DNA of 64,000 bases from Williamsia sp. (GTDB taxonomy: Bacteria > Bacteroidota > Bacteroidia > Chitinophagales > Chitinophagaceae). The notes below the pieces were generated by a model. The model was not told the DNA's origin. It was given only the letters and a program-made list of their open reading frames with translations, and ran no database searches. Position numbers and translations under genes: made by a program. The stretch spans positions 17,282 to 81,281 of the forward strand of contig JADCRZ010000029.1 of NCBI GenBank assembly GCA_015069695.1, in the 5' to 3' direction. Shown one piece after another: positions 27,132 through 37,205 of this stretch (its first letter is position 1; every line of letters starts with the position of its first letter).

Positions 27132-30092
27132 TTACAGGTCAACAGATAAACCGAAAATGATCCTTTTGGGTTGCGGGTAAGAAATGGTTTCCGGGTCAAG
27201 CCCGGAGAATTTCGTAAAAGTGGCCAGGTTATCCAAAGAGACATAAGTCCCTATTCCTTTCAGTCCCCATCTGTGAAATAAAGTCGAGGGCAAAGTGTAG
27301 CCGACCGTAATATTCCTGATACGGTAAAAAGAGCCGTCTTCCAAATACCGCGTTGACGGCTTGTTGGAATTGTTGTTACCGCCGTAGTAGGCAAGCGGAT
27401 GCGTCGCATTCCTGTTCTCAGGGGTCCATCTTGACCATCCTTTTCGCAGAACCATGTTATTGTATGTCGGGTAAGCTCCGTCGTTGTCAAACGTCTCCCT
27501 GTCGGAATGATACACGAGTGATCCCTGGCGAAAAGCAGAAGTGGCTTTCACCGAAAAACCCCCAAAAGAAAGGTTCGTATTCAAGCCGCCAAAGAAATCC
27601 GGCGTTGCCGTACCTGCTACCTGCAAGGTTGCAGAAGAATAAGTACCCGTCAAGGTTTTACTGCCATTGGCAGCATTCAGTACCTCCCACTGGGGATTAC
27701 CGTTTTCCGGATTTACACTGGCCCATTTCGGCAAATACCAGGTGTTAATATCTTCACCCTGCTTGTAGATCTGGTTGCCGTTCAATTGCGATTTTCCCTG
27801 GTACAGTTCGGTTATATGGTTCCTATTCCTACCAAAGAGAACATCAATACTCCATTGTACTTTCTCGGATCTGATGATAAGACAATTTATCGAAGCGTCA
27901 ATGCCCCGGTTTATTACCGAGCCTATGTTCCGCAGTTGATTATTATAGCCTGAAACGGCAGGAAGGGCCACAGAATAAATAAGATCAGACGTGTTTCTGT
28001 TGTAAACATCTACCGTGATATTAAGCCTGTTGAACAAACCTATTTCCACACCGGCATCGGCGCTGTATGTTTTTTCCCAACTCAGATCCTGGGTTCCGAG
28101 AACTGTCGGGAAAGCCGAAGGAGAGCCGTTGTATTGTGTGCTGACGGAAAACAGATCATAATAACCGTAAAAGCTTGAAGGCGTATTTCCTGTACCACCG
28201 TAGTTGGCCCTGATCCTTAAGTAATTGATGGAAGGAACTTTGAAGAAGTTTTCATTGTGAATGTTCCAGGCAACCCCTGCGGAATAGAATGTGCCGTATT
28301 GTTTTGCAAACCTTGAAGATCCGTCTCTCCTTACGGAAAACTGGCCTGTGTAGCGGTTGCTATAGGAATAAGAAGTATTGAATAAATAAGATCGGAAAGC
28401 GTATTCGGTAATGTTTCCAGCCGTCGCTATTGGTGTAGCAACACCATTGAGTACCGTAACGCCGGGAACGATGCCTTTTCCTGTAGCCGTGTAGCCGGTG
28501 TTTTTGTAATCATTGTATTCGTAAGCAACGAGGGCATCAATCAAATGGTCGCCAAATTTGGTTTTGTAAGTAAGCATCTGATTGGTAAACCGGGTGGTTG
28601 CCTTTGAACCTGTATTGGAAATCCTTCCTACATCAGCCTGTCCGCTCAGTGATCTCGGATCTACATAAGTCATGCTTTCCCCGGATAAATAGGTAATGTT
28701 GTTAGTGGATTTAAAAACAAAGTGGCTGCTGATGTCATACTGCGCATCGAAATTGGAAATGAGGCTTAAATTTTGCCCCTTGCCGTAATTCCACTGCAGG
28801 TCATAGAGATAATTATTCAGATCTCTTCCGTACCAGGTTACGCCGTTGCCTCTTGCGTTGACCACTTTCCCGCTGCTGTCGTATGGCCTATCCCACGGAA
28901 GGTCTCTGAACATATCATAGATACTGTGCTCCCTGTCATCCGTGTTGGTGAAAGCAACTGCCAATTTGGGCTTGATCGTGATTTTGTCAGAAATTTTATA
29001 GTCAAGATTTATTCTTCCCGTTAATCTGTTGTATTCATATCCTTTAACTGTTCCGTCCTCGTTGCGATAATTAAAACTGGTGAACAGCCGTGTTTTCCCG
29101 GAAACTCCCGTATAAGACGCATTATAATCCTTGGATAGTGCATTCTGGGAACCGATGTCCACCCAGTCCGTATTTCTTTGTTTCAGGCTTTCATTGAAAT
29201 AAGCTGGTATAGCTGATTGGTTTGCAAACGACTTCCAGTAATCATACAACTGGGTGGAATTCATGAGCCGGAAATTACCCATCCTGTACGCTGTGATACC
29301 GGTTCTGCCGGAAACCTGAAAATCCCTTTTGTCTGTTGTTCCCTTTGCCATTTTCGTCGTTACAACTATTACGCCGTTCGCTGCCCGGGAGCCGTACAAC
29401 GCAGCGGAAGACGCATCTTTCAAAACGGAAATACTTTCAATGTCGGCAGGATTTAAGGCGGGCTCGCTGCTCATAATAGTACCGTCCACCACCCATAAGG
29501 GAGCCGTCGTGCTATTGATCGTTGACCTTCCGCGAATGGATATTGATGAAGAGCTGCCCGGCCTTCCTGAATTTGTGACCACATCTACCCCGGCTACTTT
29601 TCCCTGCAAAAGACTGCCCACATTCGGGGTGTTTACATCAACAAGCTGCTTGGAAGACACTACACCTACCGATCCCGTAACATTTTCCTTCTTCTGATTG
29701 GTGTAACCCGTCACGACCACTTCGTCCATGGCTTTTTCTGCCGCCTGTAAAACGATCTCTATATCCTGTTGCCCTTCTGTGCTTACTTCAACTGTTTCAT
29801 AATTTACCATGCTGATAACAAGCGCCGGCTTTTTAACCGAAGATGGAATTGACAAAGTGAATTTACCTTCATTGCTGGTCGCCGTACCTACGGTCGTTCC
29901 TTTAACACGGATGGTGGCAGCAGAAAGGGCTTCCCCGTTTTTATTTTGGACACTTCCTTTCAGGATTACATTCTGCGCATACATTGACCCTGCGTAAAAA
30001 ATGCAGAGAAATATGAGTAACGTATGTCGAAGCTTCGCATAAGAGCAAAGATTTATGCCAATTATTTCTTTCAGTTTTAAATAGCAGTTCAT
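27132..30092 (-). CDS. SusC/RagA-family TonB-dependent transporter (second pair)
   Basis: This 986-residue outer-membrane transporter has a late signal peptide (hydrophobic residues about 24-38, ending GSMYAQ) after an unusually long charged leader, so the true start may be one of the internal methionine or alternative codons. Then come a CarboxypepD_reg-like domain, the TonB-box-like DEVVVTGY, the plug (LLQGKVAGVDVVTNSGRPGS, VLKDASSAALYGSRAANGVI) and the barrel, ending RIIFGLSVDL. It is the second SusC in the long minus-strand series, 57 bases behind the DUF5007-like gene and 11 bases ahead of its SusD. Confidence 0.96.
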   Translation of the reverse strand: MNCYLKLKEIIGINLCSYAKLRHTLLIFLCIFYAGSMYAQNVILKGSVQNKNGEALSAATIRVKGTTVGTATSNEGKFTLSIPSSVKKPALVISMVNYETVEVSTEGQQDIEIVLQAAEKAMDEVVVTGYTNQKKENVTGSVGVVSSKQLVDVNTPNVGSLLQGKVAGVDVVTNSGRPGSSSSISIRGRSTINSTTAPLWVVDGTIMSSEPALNPADIESISVLKDASSAALYGSRAANGVIVVTTKMAKGTTDKRDFQVSGRTGITAYRMGNFRLMNSTQLYDYWKSFANQSAIPAYFNESLKQRNTDWVDIGSQNALSKDYNASYTGVSGKTRLFTSFNYRNEDGTVKGYEYNRLTGRINLDYKISDKITIKPKLAVAFTNTDDREHSIYDMFRDLPWDRPYDSSGKVVNARGNGVTWYGRDLNNYLYDLQWNYGKGQNLSLISNFDAQYDISSHFVFKSTNNITYLSGESMTYVDPRSLSGQADVGRISNTGSKATTRFTNQMLTYKTKFGDHLIDALVAYEYNDYKNTGYTATGKGIVPGVTVLNGVATPIATAGNITEYAFRSYLFNTSYSYSNRYTGQFSVRRDGSSRFAKQYGTFYSAGVAWNIHNENFFKVPSINYLRIRANYGGTGNTPSSFYGYYDLFSVSTQYNGSPSAFPTVLGTQDLSWEKTYSADAGVEIGLFNRLNITVDVYNRNTSDLIYSVALPAVSGYNNQLRNIGSVINRGIDASINCLIIRSEKVQWSIDVLFGRNRNHITELYQGKSQLNGNQIYKQGEDINTWYLPKWASVNPENGNPQWEVLNAANGSKTLTGTYSSATLQVAGTATPDFFGGLNTNLSFGGFSVKATSAFRQGSLVYHSDRETFDNDGAYPTYNNMVLRKGWSRWTPENRNATHPLAYYGGNNNSNKPSTRYLEDGSFYRIRNITVGYTLPSTLFHRWGLKGIGTYVSLDNLATFTKFSGLDPETISYPQPKRIIFGLSVDL

Positions 30093-30149
30093 ATAAAAGG
30101 AGTTGGTTGCATAAAGATTTCCCAGCCGTTTGTATCAGATCAGTTAATA

Positions 30150-31253
30150 CTACCGGCGCAGGGCATTTAAAAGCCGGATATTTATCTGGTATGTACCCGG
30201 TACCTGTATCCGCATCGGTATGCGCAATGCATAGTCAAACTTTCCGTCGGTATATACACCTTTGTAATGACTGTCTGATATTCCTGCGTAGAAGTTACCG
30301 GCAGTATTGGTCGTCCAGTTTGTAGTGCTGTCTATACGAACATACTGTGTAGGAATGCGGTAGTACATGTTGAAACCGTTGCCTAAAGAAGCAATGGGAA
30401 AAGGCGTTAACGGGTATTTAAGAGACATGGCCGTATCGGTTGCTGTAAACGTATCGGGGGCATAGTCCTGCAAATTCTGAAGAAAAGGCGGATTGGGATT
30501 TAAACCCGAGTTTGGCCTTTTTGCGATCTCTCCGTTTTTCGGGTTGAATACAGCGCCGTTTCTGTCCGTGACCTTAATAACGAGCACATTGGGTGTATCC
30601 GCCAATCTTCTAACTGTATAATCTACAAAAGGATTATTGATGCCGTTGAAAAGCGTTCCGCTGTTCGATCCGCCTGCAGCACCTGCGCCCGAGGCAGTAT
30701 TGGCAACCAGGAGGGAAAGGCTGAAAGAACCCTGTTCCGGTGCTGTTTCCAGCGGCTTGCCATCTGCTATCACAATGGTCATGATTTTTTTTAACTGCTG
30801 GGTGCCGGCGCTGTTGCTTACTTCCAGGTCCATGGTGTACGTGCCGAGAGGCAGGTTGATCGTAGCAGGGTTTGCTTCAATGGTTCCGTTATGATCATTA
30901 ACTATGATTGGCGGGAGTTCGGCCGTACTGCGTTTAGCCATGATAGCGGCGTAGGTTTTATCTACATTAGGATCATAGGCCGCTGTCCATATAGCCACCG
31001 GGTATTTTTTTAAAAAGACATCATCCATTATTTTTCCGGTCGAATCATAAATATGCGTCCATTTTACATGCAGCGGAATATCCGAGCCATCCGTATTCAG
31101 CGTGTAGGAAGTAGCGATTCTTCCTCTTGTAATGGTAAACTGGTTTACGGCATATTGCAGGTAAGGGCTGATAAAACCGTTACCATATTTTGTGCAGGCT
31201 GTAAAAACCAGCCCTATCAGTAAGGCAGCCGTTGGTATACTATATCTTTTCAT
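30150..31253 (-). CDS. DUF5007-like exported lipoprotein of the utilisation locus
   Basis: This 367-residue lipoprotein has the leader MKRYSIPTAALLIGLVFTAC with lipobox cysteine and TKYGNGF after it. It has no catalytic motif that I recognise; the middle contains a beta-sandwich-like stretch (LPLGTYTMDLEVSNSAGTQQ). Position and layout (SusC, SusD, FAS1, this gene, second SusC) match a recurrent Bacteroidota arrangement in which this protein is annotated DUF5007; that label is from memory and should be taken as tentative. It follows the FAS1 gene by 11 bases. It may be a surface glycan-binding accessory of the SusCD complex. Confidence 0.65.
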   Translation of the reverse strand: MKRYSIPTAALLIGLVFTACTKYGNGFISPYLQYAVNQFTITRGRIATSYTLNTDGSDIPLHVKWTHIYDSTGKIMDDVFLKKYPVAIWTAAYDPNVDKTYAAIMAKRSTAELPPIIVNDHNGTIEANPATINLPLGTYTMDLEVSNSAGTQQLKKIMTIVIADGKPLETAPEQGSFSLSLLVANTASGAGAAGGSNSGTLFNGINNPFVDYTVRRLADTPNVLVIKVTDRNGAVFNPKNGEIAKRPNSGLNPNPPFLQNLQDYAPDTFTATDTAMSLKYPLTPFPIASLGNGFNMYYRIPTQYVRIDSTTNWTTNTAGNFYAGISDSHYKGVYTDGKFDYALRIPMRIQVPGTYQINIRLLNALRR

Positions 31254-31264
31254 TGCAAAGAGGT

Positions 31265-31990
31265 TTATTGTTTCGTACCGTAAAAAAACAAGACGTGAGA
31301 ATTTTCCAAAGCATTCATGATGCCGTTCTGCGTAGTAATACCGGATGTTTTACACAACGTACGTACCCCTACCGATAATGGAATGGCACTGGCCGGCGTT
31401 GATGGGGTAATCGTATAAGAACGCCACAGTTGCGTGAAATACACCACCTGCGGTACGGAAGAGACAAGTGAACTGTAGCCAAGCGTAACATCTTTCGTGT
31501 ACTCATAAGACACCGCTACGGTATTGCCGTTTAAGCCGGTAGGATACAAGGCTCCGATGGATGAGAGTGCGCTGTAGGTCAAGGGCTGGTGAACAAGATA
31601 CATCAGCAGGGAATCCCTAGTACCCTTTACATTGTTCTTGACATAATAGACAAGCGAATCAAGGGCGAACTTGGCATTCTGGTTGTAGGCATTTTGAACA
31701 AAAATAGTTCGCTGGCTGAGGTAATTCAAGATGGAATAATCGGAAGGAGCAAAGAAAGTAGTTCCCTGCTCGTTTACTTTGTCTTTCAGTCCTGCGGCAT
31801 CGATCACCTGCACAAGGGTATCGTATAAAGCAGTGCTTTTTAGTACGTCGTAGGTGCTTGTATTTTTGTAGATATTCACATCTTCCGGAATACCTCCCGT
31901 GATGTAATTCTTTTTGCAGGCGCTTAACAAGGATACCAGGACGCCTAGTGCCGTTATTTTCTGCAGCAATATTTTTTTCATTCGAGTCAT
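31265..31990 (-). CDS. Fasciclin (FAS1) domain lipoprotein
   Basis: The 241-residue lipoprotein has a signal peptide with lipobox LLSAC followed by KKNYITGG; the start could also be the ATG at 31981. The body is one FAS1 domain, seen in STYDVLKSTALYDTLVQVID, AGLKDKVNEQGTTFFAPSDY and the later LYPTGLNGNTVAVSYEY. FAS1 domains mediate adhesion or binding at the cell surface. It is sandwiched between the SusD gene (54 bases) and the DUF5007-like gene (11 bases), so it probably assists the surface glycan-binding complex. Confidence 0.85.
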   Translation of the reverse strand: MTRMKKILLQKITALGVLVSLLSACKKNYITGGIPEDVNIYKNTSTYDVLKSTALYDTLVQVIDAAGLKDKVNEQGTTFFAPSDYSILNYLSQRTIFVQNAYNQNAKFALDSLVYYVKNNVKGTRDSLLMYLVHQPLTYSALSSIGALYPTGLNGNTVAVSYEYTKDVTLGYSSLVSSVPQVVYFTQLWRSYTITPSTPASAIPLSVGVRTLCKTSGITTQNGIMNALENSHVLFFYGTKQ

Positions 31991-32044
31991 TTTAAAAGTT
32001 TGATCAACCTCCTGAACAAAATTTATCAGGTAACTATCGGCAGA

Positions 32045-33586
32045 TTACTTGTGTGTTGCCCACCAGGGGTTTTGGGTCAGCAAATTGTCTTGCGGAAACA
32101 GGGCCGCCATATCCAACGGCCAGTAGTATCCCTTGTTTGCCGGGGTTACCCTGTCGGAAGGGTAGCCTACGTATTCGAGCCAGCCCTGCTTGGTCTCCGT
32201 GCGGATAAGGTCGTAATACCATTGTCCTTCTCCTATCAGCTCACGTCCGCGTTCCGCTATCACCTCGTCCAGGATGTCGTACTGGCTGGCGGGAGCCTGG
32301 TAAGCGGTAATGCCGGCCCGGCCTTCCGTCAGGGCCAGCTTTTGTTTCGCGCCGCCAAGATCGTTCTGGTAAGCCAGGGCTTCGGCGTCCAGCAAAATGA
32401 TGTCGGCCAGGCGGAACAGCACCAGGCTGTTGTTGATATAAGGAAGCGTTTTTGTATCGGGTTTTTGATACAGGAAGTTGGCATATTTCACCAGCAGGTA
32501 TCCGGCCATATCGCCGCCGGAGGCAGGCGTTGGCGCAAGCGTGGCCTTATAACGGGCATCGCGTAAGGTATCCATGAACTGGTCAACAAAACCTCCTTTG
32601 GGAGAAACCCATGAACTGACCTTTCTGTTGTCTACGACCGGCCCTTTTAAAAAGACGGCGAAAAAATCAAATTGCGCTTCCGCCCAATCGCCCTGCCCGC
32701 TGAAATTGGGATCGTTCGGGTTATAGGTCATGGATAATTCGAAGATGCTTTCGTTGGATGACTGCCCCTTCCAGATATTTTTATAACTCGCCATCGGCTC
32801 AAGTGAATATCCGCCGTTGGCCAGGAGTTGCTGGCAACTTAAGTGGGCGTTGGCATAATCGTGTTTCCAGGCATACATATGGGCCAGCAGCGCCTGCACG
32901 GCCCCTTTAGTGGCCCGTACCGATCTGACCGGGTTGCCGCCCCCGAAACCAAGATAACCGGCGGCCCTGTTTAAATCGGCAATACAACTATCCAGCACAA
33001 CAGACTCTTTGGTGCGTGCCAGCGGCGGAATGTTTCCGTAGTCAACGTCGTTGTAAGACTGGGTGACAAAAACCGGATCGCCCCAAACACGGATAATATA
33101 GAAATACGCGTAGGCCCGCATAAAAAGCGCTTCGCCCAAATAACCTTTCCGGATATCCTCATTAACAAAAAGGTTCGATGCCATTTGCGGCACATTTTGC
33201 AGGATCAGGTTACACTGCGCGATCAACTGATAAAAGCGCGACCAGTTTTGCAACTGCCCTTCCTTATAGGGTACATATGAAAAATTAAACGGCGGACTGG
33301 TACTGGCCTTTACCTGAAAATTGGAATTGTTGCTCGCCGGTAAAAATACGCCCGAGGTGATGTCGCCAAAGATGAAATGAGACTGGCCGCTTCTCAAGCA
33401 GGAACGCAACTGCCCGTACATGGCCAGGGTAGCCTGCTCCACAGAGGTCTGCGAAGACCAAAACTCTCTGCCGTACGTAGAGGTAATGGGTGCTTCATTC
33501 AAATACTTCTTACAGGAAACACCCATAAAGGCAATGACCATCAACAGCAGGGGGATAGCAAGTTTACAAGAAGGTTGCTTATTCAT
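32045..33586 (-). CDS. SusD/RagB-family lipoprotein (third pair)
   Basis: This 513-residue lipoprotein has the leader LLLMVIAFMGVSC followed by KKYLNEAPI. SusD hallmarks include the GEALFMRAYAYFYIIRVWGD helix pair, LFRLADIILLDAEALAYQND and AERGRELIGEGQWYYDLIR. Its gene begins 17 bases after the stop of the SusC gene at 33604, so the two are co-translated or nearly so. The pair heads the long operon behind the double LacI-type operator. Confidence 0.95.
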   Translation of the reverse strand: MNKQPSCKLAIPLLLMVIAFMGVSCKKYLNEAPITSTYGREFWSSQTSVEQATLAMYGQLRSCLRSGQSHFIFGDITSGVFLPASNNSNFQVKASTSPPFNFSYVPYKEGQLQNWSRFYQLIAQCNLILQNVPQMASNLFVNEDIRKGYLGEALFMRAYAYFYIIRVWGDPVFVTQSYNDVDYGNIPPLARTKESVVLDSCIADLNRAAGYLGFGGGNPVRSVRATKGAVQALLAHMYAWKHDYANAHLSCQQLLANGGYSLEPMASYKNIWKGQSSNESIFELSMTYNPNDPNFSGQGDWAEAQFDFFAVFLKGPVVDNRKVSSWVSPKGGFVDQFMDTLRDARYKATLAPTPASGGDMAGYLLVKYANFLYQKPDTKTLPYINNSLVLFRLADIILLDAEALAYQNDLGGAKQKLALTEGRAGITAYQAPASQYDILDEVIAERGRELIGEGQWYYDLIRTETKQGWLEYVGYPSDRVTPANKGYYWPLDMAALFPQDNLLTQNPWWATHK

Positions 33587-33603
33587 GTGAATGCTTTTAA
33601 AAA

Positions 33604-36600
33604 TTAAAACTGGATGTCGACACCGATGGTGACCTTGGTAGGTGTAGGATAAAGTCCTCCCGTGTAATTACCCAGCTGGTCTACCAGCTCGGGATTTGGC
33701 ATGGTGCTGTTTTTAAAGGTGATGATATTATCCACGATGGCATACACCCTGGTGCCGGCCAGCTTTGCCCGGTTAATCATTTTCCGTGGCAACTGGTAGC
33801 TTAGCACAATGTTCTTGACTTTGAAGTAGCTGCCGTCTTCATTAAACTGGCTTGATATAGGAATGTATTGATAATAGCTGGGACCGAAAGGATTGAGAGA
33901 AGGAAAATCAGCCTTGTAATTGGGATCGCTTTTTGCCCTTTGCGGCGTCCAATAATTCAACTTGCTCAGATCGGGCAGGCGGCTGTTGGCAAACGTATAA
34001 ATGCTGCTGCTGTAGCCACCGACCACATGGCTGATCTGCTGTTGAAAGAACGTGTTTATAACGTCTCTTTTCCAGGTAAAAATGCTGATGATGCTCAACG
34101 AAAAGTTCTTGTAGGTGAGATCATTCACAAAGCCACCTGTAAACTTCGGATTGGGATCTCCCGTCGGTATACGGTCACCGTACTGAGCACCGTTGTTTTC
34201 ATCGGGCCACACGTCGCCGATCTTGTTTACATCAAGCCATATCGGGTCGCCGGGAACAACTTTATGATTGCCTTTGAAGTAAGTGATTACATTGCCTGTT
34301 ATCGGGTTGAAAGGGATCTCGCTCTGGCTGTTGTAAACACCGAGATATTTCAGCTGGAACATTTCGTAGATGGGCTGCCCCACGGCATAGATCCTCGAGG
34401 CGCCATAGGCATCCTCCACCACAAAGGTGCGGTTGCCATTCGGCAGTTTGGCAATGGCGTTTTTGTTGTATGATATGGTCAGTTGCGTATTCCACTGCAA
34501 AGGACTTTTGCGGGAGAGGTTGCGGGTTGCCAGCGTGATGTCCACTCCCTTATTGCTCACCCAAAGATCATGTGCATTGAACTCGATGCTTTGAAAGCCG
34601 GTGTAAAAAGGGAGTTGGAACGTGTAATAATCATCTTTGGCCAGCTTGTCGTATACATCCGCTGTAAGGGATAAGCGGCTGTTGAAAAGCTGCGTTTCAA
34701 TACCGATGTTTTTCTGGATTGTTTTTGTCCAGGTCAGGTTGTTCTTGGTCAAGCCGTTGATATAGCTGGGCTGTATGGCTACACCTCCACTGTATGTTCC
34801 GGGAATGATATAGGAATTATAGGGCGCATAAAAGTTGGCAGAGTTCAAGCCCGAAATACCATAGCTACCGCGCAGCTTCAGGTAGTTTACAGCGCCTTTT
34901 ATACTTTTCATAAAACCTTCGTCCGAAACAATCCAGCCGGCCCCCGCGGCAGGGAAATAACCCCATTTGGTGTTTTCTCCGAAGCGCGAAGAACCATCGC
35001 CCCTGTAAGAACCGTAGAGCAGGTATCTTCCGTTGTAATCGTATTGAAACTGGCCCGCAAAAGAAAGAAGGGCGGCAGCGGCATAGCCGGAGCTGCCCGA
35101 CAGATCGGACTGTGGTATACCGCTGACCACCTGTATATTGTTGGAAGGAACGTTGTAGCCGCCCGTGTAGCTGGTGTTGCTCACGTCCGCGCTGAATTGT
35201 TGCGAACCGGTCAGCACAAAATTGTGCACGTGGCCGGCCGCTGTGGTTATCCGCTTGCTGAAGTTGAGGGCATTGGAGAGAAAATAGGTGCTGTAGGTTC
35301 CTTTGTCTGATCTCGCATAAGAAGGCTGCGCGGCTCCGCCGTTCGCTGCCGAAACCGCATCAATATTGGACGGCTGGGAGTAATCGCGGTTGGAAGTAGA
35401 AATATTGGCGGCTCCCTGGAAGGTATACCTCAATTCCGGCAGGATGGTATAGTTCAACGTCAACGATACATTGTACAGGTCGTTGATGTTTTTATTCCTC
35501 AGTTTGCTGTAACGGCCGGTAAAATTGGATGAATCAAAAGCAGTGAGCCGGTAAAATGATGTAGGCTGTGCGGCGCCGCTGACCGGTGTGTTATCGTCGC
35601 TGTTGCCGTTGAACTTCAGGCCCCGCTGCCGGTCGTTCCTCGACAGGGCGACAATAAACTGGCTGCTCAGTTTGGGACTGATCTTAAAATCAAAATTGCC
35701 GCGAACACTGTAACGGGTAAAACCAAAGGACTGGATGATGCCTTTCTCGTCGTAATAGTTCATGCTGACGCGGTAGCTTACATTTTCGGTCCCGGCAGAA
35801 ATCGTTGCATCAACATTCTTCACATTGCCCTGCCGGTAGAAAAGTCCCTGCCAGTCGGTGGCATTGTTAAAAGAAGGATTGAAGCGGTCGGTTAAAAGCT
35901 GTGGCAGGGTTGCCAACTGTGCAGGCGTAGCGTATTGGTTGATCAGGTCCATTTTCTGCGCTCTTTCGGCGCTGCCTGTTACAGTTGGCAGAAGCTGTGG
36001 CCGTTGCGTAATGCCGCCATAGACATTGACCCTGAACTCAGGCCTGGCAGAGCGTCCACGCTTTGTTCTGATATAAATAACGCCATTGGCGCCTCTTGAG
36101 CCCCAGGCCGCAGTAGCAGCAGCGTCTTTCTGCACATCTATGCTTTCAATATCGTTGATGTTGATCCCGGCCAGGTAATTTGTACCGGTTGCGTCGATGT
36201 TGTTGGAAATATCTTCCGGATTGGTGGGCACGCCGTCTATTACATACAGCGGTCCGCTGAGCGCATGTGCCTGTGCAACGTTTTCGTCGCTGATATTTGT
36301 ACTCACCCGTGAATTCCCGCGTACAACGATGGTAGGCGCTACGCCCGGCTCGCCGGAACCTATCTGCACATTCAGGCCGGCCACCCTGCCCTGCAGCAAT
36401 TGATCCACGCTGGGAGAAGGGAGGTTCTCAATGTCTTTGCCCAGAACCGAGATCACGGAAGCTGTAGTGGTCCTTTTTGACTGGCGCTGCACCCCTACGA
36501 TCACTACATCGGTCAAGGCGGAAGTGTCTTCGGCCAAAACAATTTCCAGAACAGAACTTTGGCCCACGGATGCTTCCTGCCGCTTAAATCCCACATTCGT

Positions 36601-36831
36601 AATCACCAGCGTTTTGGAAGCACTTTGCAGGGTGAGAGAGAAACTTCCGGCGTCGTTGGTCTTTGTTGCATTCTTTGAAACACCTTTCTCGCTTACAGTG
36701 GAACTTTTGAGCGGGTTGCCATTTTTGTCTTTTACCGTACCGGTTACTTTTTGCTGGGCAAAAATCAATGAGGGAAAGATCAGCATAACTGCATGAAGCA
36801 GCAGTCTTGTTCGCAGCATCTTTATAAGCAT
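33604..36831 (-). CDS. SusC/RagA-family TonB-dependent transporter (third pair, operon leader)
   Basis: The 1075-residue transporter has a signal peptide ending LIFAQ, a CarboxypepD_reg-like domain (VTGTVKDKNGNPLKSSTVSE), a TonB-box-like DVVIVGVQ, the plug (LLQGRVAGLNVQIGSGEPG, QKDAAATAAWGSRGANGVI) and a barrel ending KVTIGVDIQF. It is the first gene of the long minus-strand series that continues to 18513. Its promoter region contains two LacI-type operators arranged as one large inverted repeat about 105 bases upstream of the start, so the whole series may be under the control of the LacI protein encoded just beyond. Confidence 0.96.
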   Translation of the reverse strand: MLIKMLRTRLLLHAVMLIFPSLIFAQQKVTGTVKDKNGNPLKSSTVSEKGVSKNATKTNDAGSFSLTLQSASKTLVITNVGFKRQEASVGQSSVLEIVLAEDTSALTDVVIVGVQRQSKRTTTASVISVLGKDIENLPSPSVDQLLQGRVAGLNVQIGSGEPGVAPTIVVRGNSRVSTNISDENVAQAHALSGPLYVIDGVPTNPEDISNNIDATGTNYLAGININDIESIDVQKDAAATAAWGSRGANGVIYIRTKRGRSARPEFRVNVYGGITQRPQLLPTVTGSAERAQKMDLINQYATPAQLATLPQLLTDRFNPSFNNATDWQGLFYRQGNVKNVDATISAGTENVSYRVSMNYYDEKGIIQSFGFTRYSVRGNFDFKISPKLSSQFIVALSRNDRQRGLKFNGNSDDNTPVSGAAQPTSFYRLTAFDSSNFTGRYSKLRNKNINDLYNVSLTLNYTILPELRYTFQGAANISTSNRDYSQPSNIDAVSAANGGAAQPSYARSDKGTYSTYFLSNALNFSKRITTAAGHVHNFVLTGSQQFSADVSNTSYTGGYNVPSNNIQVVSGIPQSDLSGSSGYAAAALLSFAGQFQYDYNGRYLLYGSYRGDGSSRFGENTKWGYFPAAGAGWIVSDEGFMKSIKGAVNYLKLRGSYGISGLNSANFYAPYNSYIIPGTYSGGVAIQPSYINGLTKNNLTWTKTIQKNIGIETQLFNSRLSLTADVYDKLAKDDYYTFQLPFYTGFQSIEFNAHDLWVSNKGVDITLATRNLSRKSPLQWNTQLTISYNKNAIAKLPNGNRTFVVEDAYGASRIYAVGQPIYEMFQLKYLGVYNSQSEIPFNPITGNVITYFKGNHKVVPGDPIWLDVNKIGDVWPDENNGAQYGDRIPTGDPNPKFTGGFVNDLTYKNFSLSIISIFTWKRDVINTFFQQQISHVVGGYSSSIYTFANSRLPDLSKLNYWTPQRAKSDPNYKADFPSLNPFGPSYYQYIPISSQFNEDGSYFKVKNIVLSYQLPRKMINRAKLAGTRVYAIVDNIITFKNSTMPNPELVDQLGNYTGGLYPTPTKVTIGVDIQF

Positions 36832-37205
36832 ACATGTAGATTTGGAAGATGAAACCTTGGGCTTTTCTTCCGCAAATTCACATCTTTTTCAACGAACTGC
36901 CGCAGAGGCATTTCAGCTAAACCATGATTTGACGCTGCGCAAACGGTTGCGCAGGGCGCGCAACCGTTTGCGCAATTTTTCTAACACGCTCCTTGGCAGG
37001 GCAGGTGATTTGTCATAAACGTTTCAAAGCAGCTGCACCCCGGCGGAATGACAAAGACATCCGTACTATTTATTTCAAATCGGTATTAAGAGGAGTGGAA
37101 ATGAAGCCAAAGGTTCGCGGCAATTTGCAAAGGGAACACCGCCGGGTTATCTTCAGTTGTATATGAATCCGGTCGACAGACAAGTAGCGGGGCTGTAAGA
37201 AACCT
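36832..37205. other. Intergenic region between the SusC operon start and the end of lacI-type gene
   Basis: These 374 bases hold the promoter of the SusC operon and the double operator at 36936-36974. The part from about 36990 to 37205, on the far side of the operator, shows no gene, hairpin or known site that I could support. Confidence 0.5.
36936..36974. promoter_or_regulatory. Double LacI-family operator forming a perfect 17-base inverted repeat
   Basis: Two operators, GCAAACGGTTGC at 36939-36950 and GCAACCGTTTGC at 36960-36971, are mirror images of one another. They lie within arms of TGCGCAAACGGTTGCGC and its exact complement, separated by five bases (36953-36957). The operator centres are 21 bases apart, about two helical turns, so two dimers or one tetramer could bind on the same face. 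The site lies 105 bases before the SusC start codon. Confidence 0.75.

Noticed and set aside
29222..29232. GCAAACG-like sequence inside the second susC gene
   Set aside because: Only a half-match to the operator and within coding sequence, so chance is likely.
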